Source of the DNA: an uncultured Eubacteriales bacterium
Lineage (GTDB): Bacteria; Bacillota; Clostridia; Lachnospirales; Lachnospiraceae
Length of the DNA stretch: 64,000 bases
Assembly (NCBI GenBank): GCA_949283695.1
Contig: CASDTX010000004.1
Location: 20,545-84,544 of the forward strand
Direction: 5' to 3'
A model generated the notes under the pieces. The model searched no databases, was not told the DNA's origin, and saw nothing but the letters and a program-made list of their open reading frames with translations. Position numbers and translations under genes: made by a program. Shown one piece after another: positions 1 to 8,263 of this stretch (the first letter of the stretch is position 1; every line of letters starts with the position of its first letter).

Positions 1-1
1 G

Positions 2-289
2 ACGAATATCGGCTGTATCTTTATCGGCAAGAAAGACGGGGAAGAGAAGAAGCTTTATATCTATAATACCTGTGATCATCAGGAGTGTTATCGCGAAGTC
101 GGTTCCCAGGCAGTGGCCTATACAACCGGTGTACCTGCTATGATCGGGGCCATGATGGTGATGACAGGAACCTGGAGAAAGCCGGGCGTGTACAATATGG
201 AGGAGTTCGATCCGGATCCGTTCATGGATGCGCTGAATCAGTGGGGACTGCCCTGGAAGATCAGCGAAGATCCGGAGCTGGTAGACTGA
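2..289 (+). CDS. Carboxynorspermidine synthase (saccharopine dehydrogenase-like), C-terminal end
   Basis: Open frame running in from the left edge, 95 codons plus stop TGA at 287-289. The visible part reads like the C-terminal dimerisation/substrate domain of LYS1-type saccharopine dehydrogenase-like enzymes: a beta-rich segment (CIFIGKKDGEEKKLYIYNTC) followed by a helix with GVPAMIGAMMV and the end region GLPWKI. Such proteins reductively condense aspartate semialdehyde with a diamine to give carboxy(nor)spermidine. The next gene is the matching decarboxylase, 27 bases downstream of the stop by its preferred start, so the two form a polyamine operon. The N-terminal Rossmann part lies outside the window. 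The family call rests mainly on this neighbour and the tail motif. Confidence 0.82.
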   Translation, partial: TNIGCIFIGKKDGEEKKLYIYNTCDHQECYREVGSQAVAYTTGVPAMIGAMMVMTGTWRKPGVYNMEEFDPDPFMDALNQWGLPWKISEDPELVD

Positions 290-316
290 CAGAGTGTCTG
301 AATGCTGGAGGTTATG

Positions 317-1453
317 GTGAGAAGGGATGAATTAAGGACGCCCTGCTATGTGGTGCAGGAAGGAAAACTGAAGGAGAATCTTGCGGTACTGCGGACGATC
401 CGGGAGGAGACGGGCTGCCATATTCTGCTGGCGCAGAAGGCCTTTTCCATGTACCGGGTATATCCGCTGATCGGAAGCTATCTGGACGGAACGACGGCCA
501 GCGGGCTTTACGAGGCGAGGCTGGGATATGAGGAGATGGGCAGGGAGAATCACATCTTCTCTCCGGCGTACCGGGAGGATGAGATGCCGGAGATTGTGAA
601 GCTTTGCGATCATATTGTATTTAATTCTCCTGCTCAGTATAAGAAGTATAAGGACCTGGCGAAACGGGCCGGGAAGAGCGTGGGGATCCGTATCAATCCG
701 GAATGCTCGACTCAGGAGGGGCATGAGATTTATGATCCCTGCGCGCCGTGCTCAAGACTTGGAACGACGCTGGAACAATTCCGGGCACAGATGACAGAAG
801 AAGAGATCAAGGACCTGGACGGGCTGCATTTTCATACGCTGTGTGAACAGAATTCGGATGATCTGGCGAAGACGCTTGCGGCGGTGGAAGAGAAGTTCGG
901 CGGCTGGCTGAAACAGATGAAATGGATCAATTTCGGCGGCGGGCACCATATCACCCGGCCGGGCTATGACCGGGAACTGCTGAAACAGTGCATCCGGCAC
1001 GTGAAGGATACCTATGAGGCGGAAGTATATCTGGAACCCGGAGAAGCTGTGGCGCTCAATGCGGGAATTCTGCTGACGGAGGTTCTGGAGATCGTGGAGA
1101 ACGGGATGCAGATCGCGGTTCTCGATGCATCGGCTGCGTGCCATATGCCGGACGTGCTGGAGATGCCTTATCGGCCTCCGCTCAAAGGCGCCGGTGAGCC
1201 CGGGGAGAAGCCGTACGTGTACCGGCTGGCAGGACCCACCTGTCTTGCGGGCGATGTGATTGGTGATTATAGTTTTGAAACAGAGCTGAAAGCGGGGGAC
1301 AGGCTGGAATTTCAGGATATGGCCATCTATACCATGGTGAAAACAAATACATTCAATGGGATGAAGCTGCCGGATATTGTGCTGGAACGGGAAGATGGGA
1401 CGTGCGAGCTGGTACGTTCGTTTGGATATGATGATTTCAAGTCCAGACTATAA
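317..1453 (+). CDS. nspC: Carboxynorspermidine/carboxyspermidine decarboxylase
   Basis: PLP enzyme of the alanine-racemase-fold (group IV) decarboxylases; it removes CO2 from carboxynorspermidine or carboxyspermidine in the last step of the alternative spermidine pathway. The protein opens with RRDELRTPCYVV. The PLP lysine is in LLAQKAFSM (Lys41), the phosphate-binding glycines are in NFGGGHH, and YLEPGEAV is the conserved active-site segment. About 378 residues is the normal family length. The frame is open from ATG at 302, and another ATG is at 314, but the GGAGG at 307-311 is correctly spaced only for GTG at 317, which also gives the usual family N-terminus. It is cotranscribed with the preceding synthase gene and is followed by a hairpin terminator. 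Confidence 0.93.
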   Translation: MRRDELRTPCYVVQEGKLKENLAVLRTIREETGCHILLAQKAFSMYRVYPLIGSYLDGTTASGLYEARLGYEEMGRENHIFSPAYREDEMPEIVKLCDHIVFNSPAQYKKYKDLAKRAGKSVGIRINPECSTQEGHEIYDPCAPCSRLGTTLEQFRAQMTEEEIKDLDGLHFHTLCEQNSDDLAKTLAAVEEKFGGWLKQMKWINFGGGHHITRPGYDRELLKQCIRHVKDTYEAEVYLEPGEAVALNAGILLTEVLEIVENGMQIAVLDASAACHMPDVLEMPYRPPLKGAGEPGEKPYVYRLAGPTCLAGDVIGDYSFETELKAGDRLEFQDMAIYTMVKTNTFNGMKLPDIVLEREDGTCELVRSFGYDDFKSRL

Positions 1454-1465
1454 GACAGTATAAGA

Positions 1466-1508
1466 CAGGGCTGCCGCGTGAAGGAATATCCTTTACGCAG
1501 CGGCCCTG
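1466..1508 (+). terminator. Hairpin terminator of the polyamine operon
   Basis: CAGGGC-GC-GCGT pairs with ACGC-GC-GCCCTG around an AAGGAATATCCTT apex. The stem is followed by a pyrimidine-rich stretch with a T5 run near 1540. It lies 12 bases after the nspC stop. Confidence 0.7.
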
Positions 1509-1603
1509 CTGATTTCTTCTTGCTGATTTCTTCTTGCTGGTTTTTGCTCCGTTGTTTTCGCCTCTGATTTCGTCCTGTTGATTTCGGCTCGTTGATCTTC
1601 AGC
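1509..1603. repeat. Degenerate 13-14 bp tandem repeat
   Basis: The unit CTGATTTCTTCTTG occurs twice exactly (1509-1522, 1523-1536). About five decayed versions of the theme (C/G)TTGATTTCGGCT follow, up to about 1603. It fills the gap between the convergent nspC and UDP-glucose dehydrogenase genes. No gene is seen in this gap. Confidence 0.65.
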
Positions 1604-1636
1604 GGGGAGCGGGGCGGAGGGATGTGCGGAGATTTT

Positions 1637-2893
1637 CTAGTCTCTCTGGAACACGTCCCGTGTGTAGACCTTGTCCTTTACGTCGTCCAGGCAGCGGTCG
1701 TATCGGTTCGCGATAATTGCGTCGCTTCGGTTCTTGAAGTCTTCCAGATTGTTCACAACTCTGCTGCCGAAGAACTTCACTCCGTCGTCCAGCGTGGGCT
1801 CGTATATGATCACAGAGGCGCCTTTGGCCTTGATCCGCTTCATAACACCCTGGATGGAGGACTGGCGGAAGTTGTCAGAATTGCTCTTCATTGTCAGGCG
1901 GTATACGCCGATGACAACGTCTTTCTCCCGGGTGACATCCCACTGGTTGTCATTTTCATAGCCGTACCAGCCGGCCATCCGAAGCACCTGGTCTGCGATG
2001 AAGTCTTTGCGGGTGCGGTTGGATTCCACGATTGCTTCGATCAGGTTGTTCGGTACATCTGCATAATTGGCCAGTAGCTGTTTCGTGTCTTTGGGAAGGC
2101 AGTAGCCGCCATATCCGAAAGAAGGGTTATTGTAATGAGTCCCGATGCGCGGATCGAGACATACCCCGTCGATGATCGCGCGGGTGTCCAGCCCTTTCAT
2201 TTCCGCATAAGTATCCAGTTCGTTGAAGTAAGATACGCGGAGAGCCAGGTAAGTGTTGGCGAAGAGCTTCACTGCCTCTGCCTCGGTAAATCCCATGAAA
2301 AGCGTATCGATATTCTCTTTGACCGCGCCTTCCTGCAGGAGACGGGCAAAGGTGCGCGCGGCTTCCGCCATCTGCGGATCTGCCTCGTCTGTGCCTACGA
2401 TGATGCGGGACGGGTAGAGGTTGTCGTACAGAGCCTTGGATTCGCGGAGGAATTCCGGGCTGAACAGAATGCGGTTGGTGCGGTATTTCCTGCGGACAGA
2501 TTCCGTGTACCCCACAGGAATGGTGGATTTAATGACCATAAGCGCATCGGGATTCACGTCCAGCACAAGTTCGATCACAGCTTCTACAGCGGAGGTGTCG
2601 AAGAAGTTCTTCTGGCTGTCGTAGTTGGTTGGAGCGGCGATTACCACGAAATCAGCGTCTTTGTATGCCTGCCTGCCGTCGGTTGTGGCGGTCAGATCCA
2701 GCTCCTTTTCGGACAGATATTTTTCAATGTATTCATCTTGAATCGGTGAGAGCCGACGGTTGATTTTCTCTACTTTCTCGGGAATAATATCAACGGCGGT
2801 TACAGTGTGATGCTGGGATAACAGAACGGCGATCGACAGTCCCACGTATCCGGTCCCGGCTACGGCGATTTTCAGTTCGTTAAATGGTCTCAT
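1637..2893 (-). CDS. ugd: UDP-glucose 6-dehydrogenase (UDP-glucose/GDP-mannose dehydrogenase family)
   Basis: Oxidises UDP-glucose to UDP-glucuronate in two NAD-dependent steps, supplying uronic acid for surface glycans. The N-terminal Rossmann motif is GTGYVGLS (residues 13-20). Other conserved segments are STIPVGYTE and FSPEFLRE, and the catalytic cysteine is in [11 protein letters not shown] (Cys265). At 418 residues it matches the short E. coli-type form. The frame is open back to 2983, but that start has no ribosome binding site and would read into the repeat block, so ATG at 2893 with AAAGGA upstream is preferred. It is a single gene, convergent with nspC, and could feed the polysaccharide genes further right. 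The substrate (glucose versus another UDP-hexose) is inferred from the family. Confidence 0.92.
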   Translation of the reverse strand: MRPFNELKIAVAGTGYVGLSIAVLLSQHHTVTAVDIIPEKVEKINRRLSPIQDEYIEKYLSEKELDLTATTDGRQAYKDADFVVIAAPTNYDSQKNFFDTSAVEAVIELVLDVNPDALMVIKSTIPVGYTESVRRKYRTNRILFSPEFLRESKALYDNLYPSRIIVGTDEADPQMAEAARTFARLLQEGAVKENIDTLFMGFTEAEAVKLFANTYLALRVSYFNELDTYAEMKGLDTRAIIDGVCLDPRIGTHYNNPSFGYGGYCLPKDTKQLLANYADVPNNLIEAIVESNRTRKDFIADQVLRMAGWYGYENDNQWDVTREKDVVIGVYRLTMKSNSDNFRQSSIQGVMKRIKAKGASVIIYEPTLDDGVKFFGSRVVNNLEDFKNRSDAIIANRYDRCLDDVKDKVYTRDVFQRD

Positions 2894-2962
2894 AGATGTG
2901 TTGGATTCCTTTCCGTAGTTTCGGCGGTCAAGGCCGCCGTGTATAATGGTATGAAATAAGAT

Positions 2963-3189
2963 GTTCACAGCGCGCCGGCCCATTATGCAGGCATAAAGCC
3001 GCCGGCCTTAGGCATCCGCGTGAACTGAGGTTACAGTTCACAGCGCGCCATTCGTAAAACCGCACTGCGTGCTTATCGTGGCTGCCGCCACTGTTTTACT
3101 CATAAGAAGGCGCTCCCTGTGTCTGCCGAAAGACCGCCGGCTCCTTATGCAGGCATAAAGCCGCCGGCCTTAGGCATCCGCGTGAACTG
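2963..3189. repeat. MITE-like intergenic repeat: short unit (65 bp) plus long unit (156 bp)
   Basis: The two units share ends. The short unit (2963-3027) and the long unit (3034-3189) both begin with GTTCACAGCGCGCC (2963-2976 and 3036-3049). Both finish with the same 45 bases (2983-3027 and 3145-3189), ending in GTGAACTG. The outer ends are inverted (CAGTTCAC at 3034-3041, GTGAACTG at 3182-3189). Inside the shared part is a perfect TTATGC-AG-GCATAA hairpin. The long unit has about 95 extra bases with a GTAAAAC/GTTTTAC inverted pair. No open reading frame is visible. The short unit looks like an internal deletion of the long one. The rest of 2894-3346 holds only the leader of the next gene. 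Confidence 0.75.
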
Positions 3190-3346
3190 TAAGTCAAGTA
3201 TATCATTTTTGGGTGTTTTTTGTCATGATAAATCTGTGTGATTCAAATTTATTTATGTTAGCGTTAGTGTGCAAGGGGCGTGCTGTCCCTGATCCGCTGA
3301 CGCGGCTGCAGCAGAAGAGAGAACGAAAGAAAAGAGGGCAAAAGGT

Positions 3347-4129
3347 ATGGAAATTGTTGAGTACGGAGATGTGAATGGCATACCGGTTTTGTGTATTCCG
3401 GGAGTGTTTATGGCGGCGGAGTGTTTTCGCAGGCTGTCTGAGGAGCTGCCGGAATGCAGGATGGTGTGCGTGACATTGGATGGATTTCATCCGGGGTGCG
3501 GGGAATTCGAGAGTCCGGAACAGCAGACGGAGAAACTGGTGAGCCTGCTTAAGGAGCGGGGGACGACGCGGTTTGAACTGGTGATCGGTCTTTCAATGGG
3601 AACGATCTTTGCGGTCAAGCTGGCGAAATGTCCGGAGCTGGAGATTCGGAAGCTGTTTCTGGATGGCGCGGTGAATTTCTACCGCTCCAAAGTGAAACCT
3701 GTGGTTCATGCGGCGATCTACTGGATCTTCCGGTATTTTATGAAATCTGCGAAAAAGGATGGAGAAAAGGCGAAGAAGACGCTGGAGAAAGTGTATGAAG
3801 GAGACTGGCCCGAGATTCAGCAGGTGTGCAGGACGTCTCTTACTGAGTCTTCCCTGAAGGTGATGGCACGGTTCCTGGCAGATTATCAGCTGGAGCCCGG
3901 GGTAAAACAGCCGATGTATCTCGTCTATGGAGGCAAAGAAGATAATATCAAGGTAAACAGCCGGGTGGTGAAAGCACTGTATCCAAATGCGAAAATAATG
4001 ATAAAGGAGGGGTATCAGCATCTGGCCTTTTTGAACCGGCAGCCCCAGGAGTATGGAAAACTTGTAAAAACAGTGTTGAAGAAACAGGCAAGAAACGGCG
4101 AAAAAGCGGAGATGGATGAAAAAATATGA
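3347..4129 (+). CDS. Alpha/beta-hydrolase fold protein
   Basis: A 260-residue soluble alpha/beta hydrolase. The nucleophile elbow is GLSMG (Ser83). A late acid is likely in GGKED, and the histidine in EGYQHLAFL near the C-terminus, giving a plausible Ser-Asp/Glu-His triad. LCIPGVFM near the start is the usual oxyanion-hole region of the fold. A lysine-rich helical cap (about residues 115-160) separates the two halves. Start ATG at 3347 follows GAGGGC. It stands alone between the repeat block and an AT-rich gap, so the context gives no substrate; esterase, lipase or thioesterase activity are all possible. The C-terminus ends in a charged tail. Confidence 0.8.
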   Translation: MEIVEYGDVNGIPVLCIPGVFMAAECFRRLSEELPECRMVCVTLDGFHPGCGEFESPEQQTEKLVSLLKERGTTRFELVIGLSMGTIFAVKLAKCPELEIRKLFLDGAVNFYRSKVKPVVHAAIYWIFRYFMKSAKKDGEKAKKTLEKVYEGDWPEIQQVCRTSLTESSLKVMARFLADYQLEPGVKQPMYLVYGGKEDNIKVNSRVVKALYPNAKIMIKEGYQHLAFLNRQPQEYGKLVKTVLKKQARNGEKAEMDEKI

Positions 4130-4407
4130 AAATACGTGAAAAATGTATTTCAAATGAGAAATAAATGAAAAAATAGAGAATAAATTGAAAATTCAGGAGT
4201 GAGCGTAGTGCCCATCTTGGAAAAAGCAGCGAAAAATGCGGATTTTCGCGGATAAATGGAGATAAAATCAGCGGCGGGAAGAGGAGAGAAAGTAAGAGAG
4301 GAAAGGAACCAACGTGCACGCACAAACAGCAGAAATTCACGAAAATATCGAAAAAACGCCAGATTGAAGAAAAAAATTCAAGTATATTCCAAATATGAAG
4401 AAAAACA

Positions 4408-4462
4408 TTCATTTTTATTCATATTTATTCCATATACTTTCCAGTTTGCCTTATGTTATACT
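4408..4462 (+). promoter_or_regulatory. Promoter region of the first ANL gene, shared with the second
   Basis: TTCATTTTT at 4408-4416 lies exactly 49 bases before a -10 box TATACT (4457-4462). The second ANL gene has the same two elements at the same distance (8131 and 8180), and about half of the intervening positions match. No good -35 box is present in either, which suggests activator dependence. Confidence 0.55.
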
Positions 4463-4524
4463 GACCGAGTTCATTGAGATATTGAGAAAACACAAGATAT
4501 ATAAATAGAAGCTATCAACCATTC

Positions 4525-4560
4525 AATCAATGGAATCAATGGAATCAATGGAATCAATGG
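4525..4560. repeat. Four tandem copies of a 9 bp repeat
   Basis: AATCAATGG is repeated four times without change (4525-4533, 4534-4542, 4543-4551, 4552-4560). It lies in the untranslated leader between the promoter (-10 at 4457) and the first ANL gene. Copy number could vary by slippage. Confidence 0.9.
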
Positions 4561-4616
4561 ACGGTTAACTTAGCACGTAAACGATTGATTTTGTGGAGTT
4601 TTAAGGAGAAAGAAAA

Positions 4617-6377
4617 ATGAGTAATGCAAGTATGACGGGGAAACCGAGTGTAGATCGTCCGTGGCTGCAGTATTATCCGGAACCGCTGAAGAAGATTCAG
4701 GCTCCGGAGTGCACGGTGAAAGAGTACCTGAAGATGAACTGCCCGGGCGAAGATGTTGCGGCGATGGATTTCTACGGGAGCGAGATTCTGTGGAGCACAG
4801 TATTTGAGAAGGCAGAAGCTGCTGCGCGTTCTCTGCGGGCGGTAGGATTTAAAGAAGGGGATCAGATCCCGGTATTTCTTTCTTCTGTGCCGGAATTTAT
4901 TTATATTCTTTTGGCAGCTGAGCAGATCGGCGCGTCTCTGCTGTGCCGCGACAACACCCTGAAGGAGAACGTGGAGGCGGTTCAGAAATCAGGCGCGAAA
5001 GCGATTATTGCTCAGGATTACCTGTCTCAGAAAGAACTGGGAAGATATCTGTCGGATTCAGAAGTTGAGAAAGTGATTCTGATTGATGCGTGCCAGTCCT
5101 GCAGCCGTGAAGATCTGCCGGATTACATCCGCAGAAACCTGGACAGCAAATATCCGGAAGAGAAGGCACATGGCCCGAAGACAATGAACTGGGACGAGTT
5201 TCTTGCTCTTGGCGAGAGCTACACAGGTGTGGTTGATGCTCCGGTGGATGTGAACCGTCCGCTGTTCCGCGCGTATACAAGCGGTTCTACCGGCCCGTCC
5301 AAGCAGGTAATTCATTCTGCTCATACCATGATTTCTGTCATTGCGCAGATGAACTTCTACGCAGGCGGCGATGATTATCGCCCGACATGGATGGTAACAG
5401 CACTTCCGCCGGCACTGGTGGCTGTAGTGGTTGCGATGGAGTTGATGCCGCTGGCGTCCAACAAGCTGCTGATCCTGAATCCGTATGTTGCGGTTGAAGA
5501 CGTGGATCTGGAACTGATGCGCCGCCGTCCGAATTCCTGGCCGCTCATCCCGATGTTTATCGAGACTGTCATGCGCAACGGCCGTATTCCGGATGACTAT
5601 GATCTGTCCCACCTGACCGCGGCAGGTGCCGGATCGGAATCTTACAATAACAACCAGCTGATGCGTGCACAGAAGTTCGTGGAGGCTCATAACTGCCACA
5701 TCCGTTTCACAACAGGTTATGGAAACAGTGAGGCAGGTTCCAATGTAACACTGCCGATGTCTCCGTATCCGATGGGAAATGGAAATGTGGGTGTTCCGAC
5801 GATTCTGAATGTGATCAGTATCTTTGAGCCTGGCACACAGAACGAGCTTACATATAATCAGATGGGTGAGATCTGCGTCAGCGGACCTGGAGTCATGCTT
5901 GGATATGATAATGAAGAAGCGACAGCGAAGACAATCCAGATCCATGAGGATGGCATGAGATGGCTGCATACCGGTGATATCGGATATATGAACGAAGATG
6001 GAGTTCTCTATGTTCAGACCAGAGGCAAAGCTCCGCGCTATGGCGGCGGAGACCTGGCAACCCTTCCGATGGAAAACCTGGTAGCAGACGCGAATATCGC
6101 AGGAATTGACGACGAGTTCTTCGTAGTTGTTCCGGACAGCGAGCACGCGGGATGCTTCCTGCCGTACCTGTATGTAGTACTCAATGACGGATATACGATT
6201 GAAGATATTGAGGACGAGGTTAGAGCATGCCTGGAAGACTATATGCAGCCGGTTGAGATTATTGAACTTCCGGAGCGTCCGTTCTTCCACTTCAAGACGA
6301 ACCGGATCGGTCTGACGAAGATGCTTCTTTCTGAGAAGCTTCAGAAGACAGCTGCGCTGAATAAGGCGAAAGCATAA
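4617..6377 (+). CDS. ANL-superfamily adenylate-forming protein, paralog A (acyl-CoA ligase-like)
   Basis: A 586-residue cytoplasmic protein of the acyl-CoA synthetase/AMP-binding fold. Core motifs are clear: the P-loop TSGSTGPSK (221-229), GYGNSEAG (A5, 367-374), HTGDIGY with the ribose-binding Asp (A7, 451-457) and a variant A8/hinge RGKAPRYGGGDLATLP (469-484). The A10 region reads KTNRIGLTK (560-568), so the usual Gly-Lys, whose Lys catalyses adenylation, appears as Ile-Gly. Start ATG follows AAGGAG. The gene is monocistronic and ends at a strong terminator. The paralog at 8264 is nearly collinear with it. The substrate is unknown; a carboxylic acid is expected from the fold, and activity is uncertain because of A10. 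Confidence 0.85.
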   Translation: MSNASMTGKPSVDRPWLQYYPEPLKKIQAPECTVKEYLKMNCPGEDVAAMDFYGSEILWSTVFEKAEAAARSLRAVGFKEGDQIPVFLSSVPEFIYILLAAEQIGASLLCRDNTLKENVEAVQKSGAKAIIAQDYLSQKELGRYLSDSEVEKVILIDACQSCSREDLPDYIRRNLDSKYPEEKAHGPKTMNWDEFLALGESYTGVVDAPVDVNRPLFRAYTSGSTGPSKQVIHSAHTMISVIAQMNFYAGGDDYRPTWMVTALPPALVAVVVAMELMPLASNKLLILNPYVAVEDVDLELMRRRPNSWPLIPMFIETVMRNGRIPDDYDLSHLTAAGAGSESYNNNQLMRAQKFVEAHNCHIRFTTGYGNSEAGSNVTLPMSPYPMGNGNVGVPTILNVISIFEPGTQNELTYNQMGEICVSGPGVMLGYDNEEATAKTIQIHEDGMRWLHTGDIGYMNEDGVLYVQTRGKAPRYGGGDLATLPMENLVADANIAGIDDEFFVVVPDSEHAGCFLPYLYVVLNDGYTIEDIEDEVRACLEDYMQPVEIIELPERPFFHFKTNRIGLTKMLLSEKLQKTAALNKAKA

Positions 6378-6438
6378 TAAGAAGGAAGAGAAGATCAAGA
6401 GACTGGGTTTGGGAAACTGTCAGTCGAAGATAATAGAG

Positions 6439-6470
6439 AAGGAGATGTGAAAAAATCACATCTCCTTTTT
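6439..6470 (+). terminator. Strong intrinsic terminator after ANL paralog A
   Basis: A perfect 12 bp stem, AAGGAGATGTGA / TCACATCTCCTT, with an A5 loop, runs straight into a T-run. It separates the ANL gene from the regulator gene. Confidence 0.93.
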
Positions 6471-6551
6471 GAATTTTGACAGAAAATTGAATTTTTCTGT
6501 TAAAAAAGTGTAAAGAATGTTAAAATTTGAAAAAATAGGGGGAAAATAGGA

Positions 6552-6580
6552 TTGCCGTGTTGAAGGAAGCGGAGTAAAAT
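6552..6580 (+). promoter_or_regulatory. Promoter of the HTH regulator-like gene
   Basis: TTGCCG (6552-6557), a 17-base spacer and TAAAAT (6575-6580). A second possible -35, a perfect TTGACA at 6476, lacks a good partner. Confidence 0.6.
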
Positions 6581-6627
6581 GAATAGAAATGACAAAAACA
6601 GCTTTTTAGCTATGAGGGGTATGACAA

Positions 6628-8088
6628 ATGAACGAAAAGAATAGATTCAGCAAGCTGCTGAAGCATTTGATGTCGGCTGCTGAAGTGAAGAACTATACAC
6701 TTGCGCAGGAGCTTCAGTATGACGTGTCCTATATCAGCAAATGGACAGGCGGACAGATGATTCCGTCGGAAAAGTATGCGTCAAAAATCCTGAAAGGGAT
6801 CAGCGAGTGTATTGTCATGCGGTGCAGTGACGAGGCCGCGGAAGGACTGATGGAGGAATACCGGGTGGACAGCCGGGAGTATTTGAAGCAGGCGGTTCTG
6901 GATAATCTTGAAGCGGAGTACAGCTATGTCCGGGAGCTTCAGAACAGCTCAGGGACAGATACAACACCGGCAATGCAGTTCCGGGCAGAGCTGAAGCTTG
7001 CACAGTTTGTCTCAAAAATGCGGCATCCGGTTCTGCGCCGGGTGAGCGATCTCGACATTGTAGGTGTGTTTGATATTCTGGCTATGGCACGGGAATATCA
7101 GCTTCAGATCACGGAAGCCAACAACAAGCATGTTCCCACAGGAAAATGGTATCAGGATGTGCATTATTCGATGGTAATCGATGTGAACAAGGACCGCCTG
7201 GATTATGCCCACGATATGATTTTCCTTGTGGATATGCTGGACAGAAACCGGTGTATTGACTTCTCGCTGTACGGGAACACCAAGGCGTCGGGAAAGGCTG
7301 TGTTTGTAGTCGGGACCGACTACATGATCTCGGGGATGCTGATTAGCAAAGATCTGTGTGTATCCGTAGTGACCAGCGAAAATCCGGAGAACTGCAAAAC
7401 AATGTACCGGAATATGAAAGGAATGTGCAGTCAGGAGGACCTGCTTTTCCGCAAGACATCGATGCGGGAAGTACTGTTAAAGCACGAGTATGTTCACGGG
7501 CTGTTTGCCCTCCGGCAGCAGTGGGTTGTAGGTCATTTGACAGAGCATTTCCTGCCGGAAGATCTGTTTGAGGAGATTACTGCCCAGCTGGACAAAGGAG
7601 AAGAAGGGACTCCGCCGCTGGAGGAACTCCGCAGTATCCATAAGATCGCGAGAAATGTAGTTGAAAACTTCAAAATCAATCTGCTGCTCTACCGGACTGC
7701 GTTCTATAACCTGGTGGTTGATAATGAACTGGATTTTTTCAACGTTAAGATCAAGCTCACGCAGAAGCAGATCATCCGATGCCTGGAACACTTTATTGAA
7801 CTGTGCAGGGATCATTCCGGGCTGGAAATCAAGATGGTGCCGGGAAGGCTGATCTCAAATATGGATTATGGAACCAAACACTGCGTCTTTCTGAGCGATA
7901 CAATCTCTCATATTCGTCTGGACGGAGAATACAACAACATGTATGTGGTGAACCGCAGGGATATGAAGGAGGCATTCACAAAGACGTTCTACGAATTCTG
8001 GGAAAACAGATCCGATACTTTGATTACGGATAAACAGACAATTATTGCGAACATTGAGCATGTGCTCAGCGGAATTCGGGGGGAATAA
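6628..8088 (+). CDS. HTH (XRE-like) regulator-type protein between the two ANL paralogs
   Basis: 486 residues. The first about 65 look like a helix-turn-helix domain: LAQELQYDVSYISKWTGG gives turn and recognition helices, followed by PSEKYASKILKGIS. The remaining about 420 residues have no motif I recognise. They are soluble, helix-rich, with few cysteines and no signal peptide, and read like a large sensor domain. The start ATG follows GAGGGG. The gene has its own promoter and is bounded by ANL genes with matching upstream boxes, so control of both ANL genes is the obvious inference. Direct DNA binding, the ligand and the sign of regulation are unknown. It is larger than most XRE repressors. 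Confidence 0.72.
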   Translation: MNEKNRFSKLLKHLMSAAEVKNYTLAQELQYDVSYISKWTGGQMIPSEKYASKILKGISECIVMRCSDEAAEGLMEEYRVDSREYLKQAVLDNLEAEYSYVRELQNSSGTDTTPAMQFRAELKLAQFVSKMRHPVLRRVSDLDIVGVFDILAMAREYQLQITEANNKHVPTGKWYQDVHYSMVIDVNKDRLDYAHDMIFLVDMLDRNRCIDFSLYGNTKASGKAVFVVGTDYMISGMLISKDLCVSVVTSENPENCKTMYRNMKGMCSQEDLLFRKTSMREVLLKHEYVHGLFALRQQWVVGHLTEHFLPEDLFEEITAQLDKGEEGTPPLEELRSIHKIARNVVENFKINLLLYRTAFYNLVVDNELDFFNVKIKLTQKQIIRCLEHFIELCRDHSGLEIKMVPGRLISNMDYGTKHCVFLSDTISHIRLDGEYNNMYVVNRRDMKEAFTKTFYEFWENRSDTLITDKQTIIANIEHVLSGIRGE

Positions 8089-8130
8089 CTGACAGATAAA
8101 TTCAACGAAATCTAAAAAGCGGCAGATTTA

Positions 8131-8185
8131 TTCATTTTTCTGCACGTTTCTTCTCTATATTTTCACTTTTGGAGTGTGCTATACT
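8131..8185 (+). promoter_or_regulatory. Promoter region of the second ANL gene
   Basis: TTCATTTTT (8131-8139) and the -10 box TATACT (8180-8185) are 49 bases apart, exactly as upstream of paralog A. A pyrimidine-rich stretch with CTATATTTTCAC lies between. The transcript leader is about 75 bases. Confidence 0.55.
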
Positions 8186-8263
8186 GGCTGGGTCCATAGT
8201 TTGATCAGGAGCACCGATCTGACATGTACAGACAGAGAGAAAATGTAAGGGAGAACGAGAACT

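Larger units (their letters stand above)
4130..4616. other. AT-rich intergenic region
   Basis: 487 bases, strongly A-rich, with no convincing gene. The short open frame at 4256-4477 has no ribosome binding site and a low-complexity Lys/Arg product. The right half carries the promoter and repeat elements described separately. The ANL gene downstream thus has a leader of about 150 bases. Confidence 0.7.

Noticed and set aside
1637-2983. UDP-glucose dehydrogenase start at 2983
   Set aside because: The extra 30 residues come partly from the repeat block and lack a ribosome site; ATG 2893 gives the normal N-terminus.
4256-4477. Possible 73-residue gene in the AT-rich gap
   Set aside because: Low-complexity Lys/Arg product, no ribosome site, overlaps the promoter box of the next gene.
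5058-6398. Long minus-strand open frame opposite ANL paralog A
   Set aside because: Product is rich in Arg, His, Ile and Cys without family motifs, has no ribosome site and is fully explained by the codon pattern of the plus-strand gene. The same holds for the frame at 9359-10543.
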